A stretch of 64,000 nt of DNA from Vibrio sp. CAU 1672 (lineage in GTDB: Bacteria; Pseudomonadota; Gammaproteobacteria; Enterobacterales; Vibrionaceae), in the NCBI RefSeq assembly GCF_029223195.1, contig NZ_JARHUF010000024.1, positions 1 through 64,000 of the forward strand, read 5' to 3'. Made by a program: the position numbers and the translations under genes. Positions 44,509 through 52,601 of the stretch are shown in pieces. Within the stretch, counting starts at the first letter, position 1; each line of letters opens with the position of its first letter. Under the pieces are notes generated by a model that worked only from the letters and a program-made list of their open reading frames with translations, did no database searches and was not told where the DNA came from.

Positions 44509-44850
44509 ATGCGAAAGGTGACCTTGGGTATTGTGCTCGCGTTATTAGCGGGCTGTACGGCGACGACACAAGAACTTGCTCAGTCAGGTGACTGGTATCA
44601 AATTGGCTATCAGGATGGGGTGGCGGGCCATACTCCCCGCTCCGCCAAAGCTTTAAATAAGCTCGGGAGTGTCCGACAAGGTGACTACGATCAGGGATAC
44701 CTGAAAGGGATTGAAGAATACTGCAACCCCAATGTCGCTTACCAAATCGGCCTGTCCGGCCAGTATTATGAAGGTGTCTGTGAAGGCACCCAGCAAGCAC
44801 AGAAATTCCGCATGGAATGGCAGCGGGGCTGGAACGAATACAGCAACTGA
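44509..44850 (+). CDS. DUF2799 family lipoprotein
   Basis: A 113-aa protein with a lipoprotein signal: hydrophobic stretch then lipobox LLAGC (Cys 16). The mature part repeats a G-Y-x-D/Y-G pattern (WYQIGYQDGVAG, YDQGYLKGIEEYC, YQIGLSGQYYEGVCEG), the DUF2799 pattern. Function unknown. AAGGATAAA precedes the ATG. Divergent from the cstA-family gene. Confidence 0.85.
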   Translation: MRKVTLGIVLALLAGCTATTQELAQSGDWYQIGYQDGVAGHTPRSAKALNKLGSVRQGDYDQGYLKGIEEYCNPNVAYQIGLSGQYYEGVCEGTQQAQKFRMEWQRGWNEYSN

Positions 44851-44899
44851 TCCGGTCTTATAGACTACCGTTAAGGATAACCCGCTTGGAGGGTAGTCT

Positions 44900-45340
44900 A
44901 TGCAAACGCCCATTGCGCTCTTTTCATTCTTGCTGTTTCTTGGCTTCTCTTTCCCCATTTAGGCGACGAGCCTGAATGGTTTCAACTTGTCAGATGCGCT
45001 GGTCCCTGAGCAAGATATTCTCCGCGGAGGGCCGCCTCGAGATGGTATTCCAGCCATCGATCATCCGAAATTTGTTCCTGCCAATCAGGTTAATTATCTC
45101 CGCGATGACGATATTATGCTCGGACTTGTCCGCGACGGCAAAGCACGCGCTTACCCGTTACGAATCTTAATTTGGCATGAAATTGTGAATGACCATTTTA
45201 ATGGTGAGCCCGTTACGGTGACCTACTGCCCCTTGTTTGGTACAGCGATGGTGTTTGATGCGATCGTGAATGGCAGACCGCGTTCGTTTGGCGTTTCTGG
45301 CCTTCGGCACCATAACCTGTGTCTGGATTCGGTGCCGTAA
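44900..45340 (+). pseudogene. DUF3179 family protein, broken
   Basis: Starting at ATG 44900, a signal-peptide-like sequence (MQTPIALFSFLLFLGFSF) is cut by an in-frame TAG at 44960-44962. The same frame then continues to 45340 with clear DUF3179 sequence (DGIPAIDHPKFVPA, YPLRILIWHEIVNDHFNGEP, VTYCPLFGTAMVF). After SFGVSGL the match is lost and the frame stops. Intact relatives are 280-370 aa, so the C-terminal half is missing. The usual Cys of the CPLCG-type motif is Phe here. Both defects point to decay. Confidence 0.75.
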
Positions 45341-45356
45341 CCAGGCCCGCTGGCGG

Positions 45357-46283
45357 CTAGTCTTGTTGGTGTTCTTGCACCGCTTTGCGCAGAAAGCCGT
45401 TTTGTTGCTGCAACTGTTGGCGCGCGGCTTGAATATCCAGCCCGGTTAGGATCATTAAGATCGCCAGTTTGACGTCGTAGTCGGTTTGTTTGAGAGTGCT
45501 GATCGCCTGCGTTCTGTCACACTCCGTGGCTTGCATCACGATACGCGCCGCCCGGGCCACCAACTTCTGGTTAGTGGCTTTCACGTCCACCATCAGGTTT
45601 TGATAACTCTTACCGAGGCGGATCATGCTGGCGGTAGTGAGCATATTTAACACCAATTTTTGTGCCGTGCCCGATTTTAAACGTGTAGAACCGGTCAGGG
45701 CTTCCGGTCCGACAACGGGGGAAATGGCAATATCTGCCAGATCGGCAATCGGTGAATCTGGGTTACACGACAGTGCGACAGTGGTTGCGCCAATTTTATT
45801 GGCATACTCCAGCCCGCCGATCACATAAGGGGTACGGCCACTTGCTGCAATACCCACGACCACATCTCGCTGGTTGAACTGAATGTCTTTCAAATCCTTT
45901 TCGCCCAGTAAAGGCGAATCTTCCGCCCCTTCCTTGGCTTTAAGGATCGCTTCAGGGCCACCGGCAATGAGTCCCAGTACCATTTGGTCTGATACGCCAA
46001 AGGTCGGTGGGCACTCGGAAGCGTCCAGTACGCCAAGACGGCCGCTGGTACCGGCACCCATGTATACCAGTCTGCCACCAACTTTAAACGCCTCAGCGAT
46101 TTTATCAACGGCAAGAGCAATCTCTGCGAGTACCTTTTCCACAGCGAGAGGGACAAGCTTGTCCTGTTGATTGAGACGTTGAACAATTTCCCCTGAAGGT
46201 AACAAATCGATATCCATGGTATCGGGATTACGTCCTTCAGAGACTAATTGGGCCAGTGCGTTGATCAGTGCATCGTTAGTCAT
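45357..46283 (-). CDS. murQ: N-acetylmuramic acid 6-phosphate etherase
   Basis: Cleaves the lactyl ether of MurNAc-6P to GlcNAc-6P, a peptidoglycan-recycling step. 308 aa, SIS-domain protein: VYMGAGTSGRLGVLDASECPPTFG near residue 70 and GIAASGRTPYVIGGLEYA near residue 150, with catalytic Glu in AKEGAEDS. It lies 18 bp downstream of anmK, whose product supplies MurNAc-6P; clearly an operon. Confidence 0.95.
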   Translation of the reverse strand: MTNDALINALAQLVSEGRNPDTMDIDLLPSGEIVQRLNQQDKLVPLAVEKVLAEIALAVDKIAEAFKVGGRLVYMGAGTSGRLGVLDASECPPTFGVSDQMVLGLIAGGPEAILKAKEGAEDSPLLGEKDLKDIQFNQRDVVVGIAASGRTPYVIGGLEYANKIGATTVALSCNPDSPIADLADIAISPVVGPEALTGSTRLKSGTAQKLVLNMLTTASMIRLGKSYQNLMVDVKATNQKLVARAARIVMQATECDRTQAISTLKQTDYDVKLAILMILTGLDIQAARQQLQQQNGFLRKAVQEHQQD

Positions 46284-46301
46284 AATTAAGCCTTGGTTAT
46301 A

Positions 46302-47426
46302 TTAATCTTTTGGATAGAGCACGCCGAGTGAAGCCAGGCGACTGGCTCCGGTGACCTCTGGCAGGTTACTGGCCAGTCCGTGTATGCGCCGCTGAGCCAG
46401 CCAGGCAAATGCCATGGCTTCCATATAATCACTGTCGATCCCTTTCTGGGAGGTGGTGGCGACGTGCCATGGTGGCAGCAATGTAGCCAGGCGCTGCATC
46501 AAGAGCGGGTTACGTGCACCACCGCCACAAACTAACAGCTGAGGATGCGCTCCATCGGTGAACTTGGTAACCTCATTGGCAATGGTGACAGCCGAGTACT
46601 CACACAGCGTGCGCTGTACGTCTGCGGCTGGCAAATGATGCCCGGAGAGATGGCGCTGTAACCACTCGATGTTGAACAGTTCGCGACCTGTGCTTTTGGG
46701 CGCAGACATGGCTAAGTAAGGTTCTTGCAGCAGCTGCTCTAACAGTATGTGGTTGAGCGTTCCCTGGCGGGCAAACTGCGCGTCTTTATCAAAGCCTTGC
46801 GCGGTATGCTTTTCACACCAGGCGTCCATCAGCATGTTTCCCGGCCCGGTGTCGTAGCCAATGACCGGTTTTGGGGGGTGTAGTACTGAGATATTGGCAA
46901 TGCCACCGATGTTTAAAACCACGGTAGTGGAGTCTTGCATGCTAAACATACAGTGATGAAACGCCGGGACCAGTGGTGCTCCCTGGCCACCCAGTGCCAT
47001 GTCTTTGCGACGGAAGTCCGCGACCGTATCGATGCCGGTTTTTACTGCGATGATGTTGGCATCGCCAAGCTGAGTGGTAAAAGGCCATTTACCGCCCGGG
47101 TGGTGGAACACGGTTTGGCCGTGATTACCGATAGCGCGAATTTGCTGTGCGGAATAGCCAGATTTTTCCAGCAGTTGCAGTACCGCATCCGCAAACAGGT
47201 GACCGAGTTGATGATCAAGTTCACCAATAGTTTGTAAGTTGGTGTCCTGGCCGGTGCAAACCGACAATAAGCTTTGTTTGATGTGCGCAGGCATCGGGTA
47301 ATCGTCATGTGCGAGCAAGTGAACATCAATGTCATCAATTTCAACCAGCGCGGTATCCACACCATCCAGGCTGGTGCCTGACATCACGCCAATATACAGT
47401 TCGTTACGATTCACAGTCGATCTCAT
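46302..47426 (-). CDS. anmK: Anhydro-N-acetylmuramic acid kinase
   Basis: Phosphorylates and hydrolyses 1,6-anhydroMurNAc to MurNAc-6P. 374 aa from this start (E. coli 369). ATP-binding motifs of the hexokinase-like fold: YIGVMSGTSLDGVDTAL, NHGQTVFHHPGG, NIGGIANISVL and VCGGGARNPLLMQ. The frame is open to 47477; starts at 47438 or 47426 fit the family, and a TACAAT -10 box at about 47445-47450 favours the shorter one. Divergent from nagZ. Confidence 0.92.
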   Translation of the reverse strand: MRSTVNRNELYIGVMSGTSLDGVDTALVEIDDIDVHLLAHDDYPMPAHIKQSLLSVCTGQDTNLQTIGELDHQLGHLFADAVLQLLEKSGYSAQQIRAIGNHGQTVFHHPGGKWPFTTQLGDANIIAVKTGIDTVADFRRKDMALGGQGAPLVPAFHHCMFSMQDSTTVVLNIGGIANISVLHPPKPVIGYDTGPGNMLMDAWCEKHTAQGFDKDAQFARQGTLNHILLEQLLQEPYLAMSAPKSTGRELFNIEWLQRHLSGHHLPAADVQRTLCEYSAVTIANEVTKFTDGAHPQLLVCGGGARNPLLMQRLATLLPPWHVATTSQKGIDSDYMEAMAFAWLAQRRIHGLASNLPEVTGASRLASLGVLYPKD

Positions 47427-47514
47427 CAATTCTTGCATTCGCTTATTGTAAAGCAAATCTGAAGCGAATAACCTCATTGAGTTCGAGATATTTCGCTGAT
47501 TTTGAGGAGAAAAA

Positions 47515-48498
47515 ATGGGGCCGTTATGGGTGGATGTCGCAGGCTATGAACTGACTGCCGAAGACCGAGAAATTTTACAGCATCCCACGGTTGGTGGTTT
47601 GATCTTATTTACGCGTAACTATCATGATAGCGAGCAACTGCAAGCGCTGACTCAAGCCATCCGCCAAGCGGCCAAGCGGCCGCTATTGATCGGCGTCGAT
47701 CAGGAAGGCGGGCGAGTTCAGCGGTTCCGTGAGGGATTTTCATTGATTCCGGCTGCCGCTGAGTACGCAAAACATCCCAACAGTGCAGAGCTGGCCCGGA
47801 TGGGCGGCTGGCTGATGGCGGCGGAGCTGATTGCGCACGATGTTGATTTAAGCTTTGCCCCTGTACTGGACAAAGGTCACCAATGCAGAGCGATCGGCAA
47901 CCGCGCGTTCGGTGAAGATATGGAGACCATCCTGCGTCATAGCACGGCGTATATGCAGGGGATGAAAAGCGTGGGTATGGCGACCACAGGTAAACACTTC
48001 CCGGGGCACGGTGGTGTGATTGCGGATTCTCACCTGGAAACGCCATATGACCTGCGTAGTGATATTTTTGAACAAGATATGGCGATTTTCAAAGCGCAAA
48101 TCGACTCGGGCATTTTGGATGCAATGATGCCTGCTCACGTTGTTTTCCCCAGTTATGATTCTCAGCCGGCCAGTGGATCTGAATATTGGTTGAAGCAAAT
48201 TCTGCGTCAACAGCTCGGGTTTAAAGGGTTGATCTTCTCAGACGATTTAACCATGGAAGGCGCGGCGATCATGGGGGGGCCAGCAGAACGCGGCGCTCAG
48301 GCTCTTAAGGCTGGCTGTGACATGCTGTTGATGTGTAATCAGCGAGATGCCCAAGTTGCGGTGTTGGATCACCTGCCGATCACCTCTGTGCCACAGGCCG
48401 ATGCGTTGCGGAAAAAACAGCGCTTTTCGTTGAGTGAGCTCAAACTGTCACCGGAGTGGAAAGCGGCCAGTGAAGCGATGAAGCGTTTGACTGAGTAG
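47515..48498 (+). CDS. nagZ: Beta-N-acetylhexosaminidase NagZ
   Basis: A cytoplasmic glycoside hydrolase family 3 enzyme that removes GlcNAc from anhydro-muropeptides, producing the substrate of AmnK and the AmpR ligand. 327 aa. Motifs: GVDQEGGRVQRFR, family signature TGKHFPGHGGVIADSHLE, and the nucleophile Asp in LIFSDDLTMEGAAIMG. GAGGAG precedes the ATG. Divergent from anmK-murQ, forming a recycling cluster. Confidence 0.95.
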   Translation: MGPLWVDVAGYELTAEDREILQHPTVGGLILFTRNYHDSEQLQALTQAIRQAAKRPLLIGVDQEGGRVQRFREGFSLIPAAAEYAKHPNSAELARMGGWLMAAELIAHDVDLSFAPVLDKGHQCRAIGNRAFGEDMETILRHSTAYMQGMKSVGMATTGKHFPGHGGVIADSHLETPYDLRSDIFEQDMAIFKAQIDSGILDAMMPAHVVFPSYDSQPASGSEYWLKQILRQQLGFKGLIFSDDLTMEGAAIMGGPAERGAQALKAGCDMLLMCNQRDAQVAVLDHLPITSVPQADALRKKQRFSLSELKLSPEWKAASEAMKRLTE

Positions 48499-48545
48499 GG
48501 GGCTTGCATCAGGGCGGATAAATGGCTGAAAGCGCGGCTCTCAGG

Positions 48546-48572
48546 CCCGCAGGGAATGCTCCCTGTTGCGGG
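48546..48572 (+). terminator. Hairpin after nagZ, abutting a TyrR box
   Basis: CCCGCA / TGCGGG arms with inner GGG / CCC pairing; a weak T-rich tail overlaps the TyrR box that begins at 48573. Possible nagZ terminator. Confidence 0.5.
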
Positions 48573-48590
48573 TGTAAATTTTAGTTTACA
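48573..48590 (+). promoter_or_regulatory. Strong TyrR box upstream of aroF
   Basis: TGTAAATTTTAGTTTACA matches the TyrR consensus TGTAAA-N6-TTTACA perfectly. It lies 138 bp before the aroF start. Confidence 0.85.
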
Positions 48591-48682
48591 CTTAATGTTT
48601 TTCTGAGTTTACGGTTGTTTTTCTTTTTTGTCCTGTTATCTTGTTGGGAAAGCTTAGTTGCCTCGCCAGGGATTTGGTTGGG

Positions 48683-48700
48683 TGTAAAAATAAATGTACA
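48683..48700 (+). promoter_or_regulatory. Second, weaker TyrR box near the aroF start
   Basis: TGTAAAAATAAATGTACA matches TGTAAA-N6-TTTACA with one mismatch and starts 110 bp after the strong box, 11 bp before the aroF ATG. A strong plus weak pair is the usual arrangement for tyrosine-dependent repression. Confidence 0.7.
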
Positions 48701-48710
48701 GGTTAAAGTT

Positions 48711-49784
48711 ATGCAAAGAAGTGAATTGAGCAACATTAATATTAGCGACGAACAGGTTCTTATTACCCCTGACGAGCTAAAAGCGAAACTGCCTCTGAGT
48801 GAAAAAGCACGTCGTTTCATCCAAGAGTCTCGTCAAACTATTGCCAATATCATTCACAAAAAAGACCATCGTCTGCTTGTTGTATGTGGCCCCTGTTCCA
48901 TTCATGACATCGAGGCGGCAAAGGATTATGCCAAACGTCTTAAAGCACTCTCTGAACAACTGAGCGATCAACTGTATATCGTGATGCGTGTGTATTTTGA
49001 AAAGCCTCGCACCACGGTGGGCTGGAAAGGTTTGATCAACGACCCGCACCTGGATGGCAGCTTTGATATTGAACACGGGCTGCATGTCGGGCGTGAATTG
49101 CTGGTTGAGCTGGCAGAGATGGACATTCCTCTGGCGACCGAAGCTCTCGATCCGATCAGTCCGCAATACCTGGCGGATACCTTCAGCTGGGCCGCGATTG
49201 GCGCGCGTACCACGGAATCACAAACCCACCGCGAAATGGCGAGTGGCCTGTCGATGCCGATTGGCTTTAAAAATGGTACTGATGGCAGCCTGGCGACCGC
49301 AATCAACGCGATGCAAGCCGCTTCTTCCAGCCACCGTTTCATGGGGATCAGCCGTGAAGGTCAGGTTGCACTGCTGACCACTCAAGGCAACCCGAATGGC
49401 CATGTGATCCTGCGTGGTGGTAAGCAGACCAACTATGACTCGGTATCGGTAGCTGAGTGTGAGCAAGAAATGGCGAAATCAGGCCTGGAAGCATCGTTGA
49501 TGGTTGACTGCAGCCATGCGAATTCACGCAAAGATTACCGTCGTCAGCCGTTGGTGGCGGAAGATGTGATTCACCAGATCCGCGAAGGCAACAAATCGAT
49601 CATCGGCCTGATGATAGAGAGTCATATCAATGAGGGTAACCAGTCATCGGAGCTGCCTCGCGAAGAGATGCAATATGGCGTGTCGATCACTGATGCGTGT
49701 ATCAATTGGGAGGCAACTGAGGCACTATTATGCCATGCACACCAGGAGCTGGTGCCTTTTCTGGAAAACCGCCAACAAGGCTAA
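48711..49784 (+). CDS. aroF: DAHP synthase (probably tyrosine-sensitive AroF)
   Basis: 3-deoxy-7-phosphoheptulonate synthase, entry to the shikimate pathway: PEP plus erythrose 4-phosphate. 357 aa, type I. Metal and substrate motifs: VVCGPCSIHD near residue 60, MRVYFEKPRTTVGWKG, ATEALDPISPQY, MVDCSHANSRKD. Start ATG 48711 with AGGT upstream; the open frame to 48615 is non-family. Pairing with tyrA and TyrR boxes indicates the Tyr-regulated isozyme. Confidence 0.92.
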   Translation: MQRSELSNINISDEQVLITPDELKAKLPLSEKARRFIQESRQTIANIIHKKDHRLLVVCGPCSIHDIEAAKDYAKRLKALSEQLSDQLYIVMRVYFEKPRTTVGWKGLINDPHLDGSFDIEHGLHVGRELLVELAEMDIPLATEALDPISPQYLADTFSWAAIGARTTESQTHREMASGLSMPIGFKNGTDGSLATAINAMQAASSSHRFMGISREGQVALLTTQGNPNGHVILRGGKQTNYDSVSVAECEQEMAKSGLEASLMVDCSHANSRKDYRRQPLVAEDVIHQIREGNKSIIGLMIESHINEGNQSSELPREEMQYGVSITDACINWEATEALLCHAHQELVPFLENRQQG

Positions 49785-49810
49785 AAACGGAACTTATTCA
49801 AGGAACATCA

Positions 49811-50938
49811 ATGGCAGTTGAACTTAACGCGTTACGCGATCAGATTGATGCAGTCGACAAGCAAATGCTCGAGCTTTTGGCTCAGCGTTTAGCGCTGGTA
49901 GAGAAAGTTGGGGAGGTCAAAAGCCAACACGGCTTGCCGATTTATGCCCCGGATCGTGAGGCGGCGATGTTGGCGTCCCGCCGGGCTGAAGCGGAGAAAA
50001 TCGGAGTGCCGCCACAACTGATTGAAGACATCCTGCGCCGGACGATGCGTGAATCTTATGCCAGTGAGAAAGATTCCGGTTTTAAGTGTTTAAACCCCGA
50101 GTTGCGCTCTGTCGTCATTGTTGGTGGGCATGGTCAACTAGGCGGCCTGTTTGGGCGGATGTTCAAACTGTCAGGTTACCAAGTGAAAGTGCTGGGCAGC
50201 AAAGACTGGGATCGCGCCGATGAGATATTAGCAGATGCCGGGCTAGTGGTGGTGACGGTTCCTATCCACCTGACGGAAGGGGTCATCGCTAAGTTAAGTA
50301 ATTTGCCAGAAGATTGCATTTTATGTGATCTTACCTCGATTAAATCTAAGCCGCTGCAAGCGATGTTGCGGACTCATTCTGGTCCGGTGGTTGGCTTGCA
50401 CCCGATGTTTGGTCCTGATGTTCCCAGCCTGGCCAAACAGGTGATTGTTTATTGTGATGGTCGCGGCAAAGAGGCTTACCAATGGTTGTTACAACAGTTT
50501 GGTATTTGGGGGGCGAGTCTGTGTCAGATTGAGGCTGAGGAGCATGATCATGGCATGACTCTGATTCAGGCATTGCGCCACTTCACTTCGTTTGCTTACG
50601 GTATGCACCTGAGTCAAGAGAATCCGAATATTGAGCAACTGTTAACCTTGAGTTCGCCGATTTACCGTTTGGAACTGGCGATGGTCGGGCGCTTGTTTGG
50701 TCAGGATCCCAATTTATACGGTGATATCATTCTCTCTTCACAAGAGAACATCGATATGATCAAGCGCTTTCACCAGCGCTTTGGTGAGGCACTGCAAATA
50801 CTTGAGCGCCATGACAAAGCGAGTTTTGTTGAGAGCTTCAACCAGGTCAGCGACTGGTTTGGCGATTACTCCCAGCAGTTTATGCTGGAGAGTCAGAATC
50901 TGCTTAAGCAAGCCAACGACAATATTCATCGCGGCTAA
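49811..50938 (+). CDS. tyrA: Chorismate mutase / prephenate dehydrogenase (T-protein)
   Basis: A bifunctional tyrosine-branch enzyme, 375 aa. The AroQ chorismate mutase helices occupy about residues 1-90 (LRDQIDAVDKQMLELLAQRLALV). Then the NAD-dependent dehydrogenase begins with VVIVGGHGQLGGLFGRMF, with LHPMFGPDVPS at the active site. AAGGAAC precedes the ATG. It is 26 bp from aroF in the same operon. Confidence 0.95.
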   Translation: MAVELNALRDQIDAVDKQMLELLAQRLALVEKVGEVKSQHGLPIYAPDREAAMLASRRAEAEKIGVPPQLIEDILRRTMRESYASEKDSGFKCLNPELRSVVIVGGHGQLGGLFGRMFKLSGYQVKVLGSKDWDRADEILADAGLVVVTVPIHLTEGVIAKLSNLPEDCILCDLTSIKSKPLQAMLRTHSGPVVGLHPMFGPDVPSLAKQVIVYCDGRGKEAYQWLLQQFGIWGASLCQIEAEEHDHGMTLIQALRHFTSFAYGMHLSQENPNIEQLLTLSSPIYRLELAMVGRLFGQDPNLYGDIILSSQENIDMIKRFHQRFGEALQILERHDKASFVESFNQVSDWFGDYSQQFMLESQNLLKQANDNIHRG

Positions 50939-50952
50939 TTTATCAAGAAGCG

Positions 50953-50982
50953 AAAAAAGAGCAGCCAAGGGCTGCTCTTTTG
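50953..50982 (+). terminator. Terminator of aroF-tyrA
   Basis: A 12-bp stem AAAAGAGCAGCC / GGCTGCTCTTTT, loop AAG. Confidence 0.9.
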
Positions 50983-51017
50983 GTTTCCAGTGGAGGAGAA
51001 TATCGTTACCGATGCAC

Positions 51018-52022
51018 TTAGTTGGTATTGATTGGCGCTGTGGTTGAGTCCTCACTTGAGACCGTGCTGATACTGGTGTCCTGATACGGAGAGTTGGTCA
51101 GGTTGATTTGCAGGCGCACTACGTTGTCAATTAATTGCACCAAAGGACCCCATTTGACTTTTTTCTCTTTTTCAAACACGTAATTGAAGTTTTCTGGCGT
51201 CCAATCCATCAGGTACTGCGGATTTAATGCTCGCCCTAAAAAGCGTACTTCATAATGCAGGTGGGGCCCGGTCGAGTTACCCGAGTTGCCACAGTTGGCA
51301 ATCACGTCACCTTTGCTGACAAACTGGCCGCTTTTGACTTTAAAGCGCTTTAGGTGGGCGTAGGAGCTCATAAAGCCAAACGAGTGTCTGACCGTCAGGT
51401 AGTTGCCGTAGCCTTTGTTACTCGGACGGACGGTTTCCACCACACCATCGGCTGGCGCTAATATCTCTTCACCCGGCTTGCAGGTCAAATCAATACCGGT
51501 ATGGACATGGCGCTTTCCGCTGATCGGATTGATCCGGCGGCCGTAGGAGGAGGAAATACGTTGGTAGGTCATCGGGCTGTCATTGGGGATCATACGAAAC
51601 ATGGTCGCACGTACCGCTGAATCGATCGCGGCGGCGTCAATTCGCTCCTCAAGGGCGATATTGTCTTCGCTGTCGAAATCTTCGACCGTAATACCCAGGA
51701 CTGATTCCACGTCAAATATCCGTTTACCCAGCAGTTGTAGCTGATTGTTCTTTTCGTTCAGCGATTGGGCCAATGAGTGGTTGGAATCGAGTTGCTCTTG
51801 ATATTTGGCTTCCAAAGCGGCTTTTTCATTCTCCAGCTGGGTCAGTGCCTGGCTGAGTGATAACTGGCTTTGTGTCTGTTGCTGGTGCAGGTACCAGGCC
51901 CCTCCGGCCACGAGCGGCAGAGCAAGCAGTGAGGATATGATTACGCTGACTGAGATTCGCCCCAAATGAAAGTGCTGTTCACCTCTTCGGGTCGGGATCT
52001 GCATTGTGATTTTTTTTGACAT
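51018..52022 (-). CDS. M23-family peptidoglycan metallopeptidase, membrane-anchored
   Basis: A 334-aa protein with a single N-terminal membrane anchor (about residues 25-45, SVIISSLLALPLVAGGAWYL), a coiled coil (about 55-110, Gln/Leu/Glu rich) and a C-terminal LytM/M23 domain. Zinc ligands: H and D in HTGIDL, and HLHYE. This layout fits a periplasmic DD-endopeptidase involved in cell-wall growth or division. The exact orthologue is uncertain. A PilZ gene lies 28 bp upstream and is probably co-transcribed. Confidence 0.87.
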   Translation of the reverse strand: MSKKITMQIPTRRGEQHFHLGRISVSVIISSLLALPLVAGGAWYLHQQQTQSQLSLSQALTQLENEKAALEAKYQEQLDSNHSLAQSLNEKNNQLQLLGKRIFDVESVLGITVEDFDSEDNIALEERIDAAAIDSAVRATMFRMIPNDSPMTYQRISSSYGRRINPISGKRHVHTGIDLTCKPGEEILAPADGVVETVRPSNKGYGNYLTVRHSFGFMSSYAHLKRFKVKSGQFVSKGDVIANCGNSGNSTGPHLHYEVRFLGRALNPQYLMDWTPENFNYVFEKEKKVKWGPLVQLIDNVVRLQINLTNSPYQDTSISTVSSEDSTTAPINTN

Positions 52023-52050
52023 GGTTATTGTTACTGTTTCAGATAATGAC

Positions 52051-52419
52051 TCATTCGCAGCCTAAGTCAGAGAGGTGTTCGAGCTCCCGGTGCAGCAGTT
52101 CATCATTACCTATGTTTAATTGAATAAATCGTTTTAACTGGCTAATGCTGTTGATATCGATACTAGTTATTTTGAGCCGCGCGGTATGTGGCCCCGCATC
52201 CACGATATCAGCGGTCAGGCTTAACCGTTGTTCCGATTCTGCAAAAGCAAATGTAACCGTAACCGGGTATTGGCGATTGAGCGGCTCGGTGTCAGCCAAT
52301 TCAAGCAGTAAGCCGTGCAGCGAAAGATCTCTGATAGTGGCATCCAAGTGCAACTGACCTTGCTGCAGCTGTGCGGGAGCATGATGGATAATGCGTGCAA
52401 AGCGTCTGCGTTCCGTCAT
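52051..52419 (-). CDS. PilZ-domain protein (c-di-GMP receptor candidate)
   Basis: A 122-aa single-domain protein. The c-di-GMP-binding motifs are RRRFAR at residues 4-9 (RxxxR) and DLSLHG near residue 30 (D/NxSxxG). The ATG at 52419 follows GGAGAGG; a TTG at 52431 is in frame but unlikely. It lies directly upstream of the M23 peptidase gene, suggesting a link between c-di-GMP and the cell wall, which is inference. vpsR, another c-di-GMP-linked gene, is elsewhere in the window. Confidence 0.85.
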   Translation of the reverse strand: MTERRRFARIIHHAPAQLQQGQLHLDATIRDLSLHGLLLELADTEPLNRQYPVTVTFAFAESEQRLSLTADIVDAGPHTARLKITSIDINSISQLKRFIQLNIGNDELLHRELEHLSDLGCE

Positions 52420-52556
52420 AAACCTCTCCAATCAATAGTAAATTAACGAAATACTATATCAAAGAGTGCTCATATGGTGCATTTTTTATGCAAAAGTGTC
52501 GGCAGTGCTCAAGTATCTTCGCCCTGCGTTGAGAGCATTTTGGCGACCCAAACAAC

Positions 52557-52581
52557 AAAGGTCGCCATGATAGCGACCTTT
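52557..52581 (-). terminator. Terminator of ettA
   Basis: Stem AAAGGTCGC / GCGACCTTT, loop CATGATA, 20 bp past the leftward ettA stop. Confidence 0.75.
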
Positions 52582-52601
52582 GAGCATAATTCAAGCAAGG
52601 A

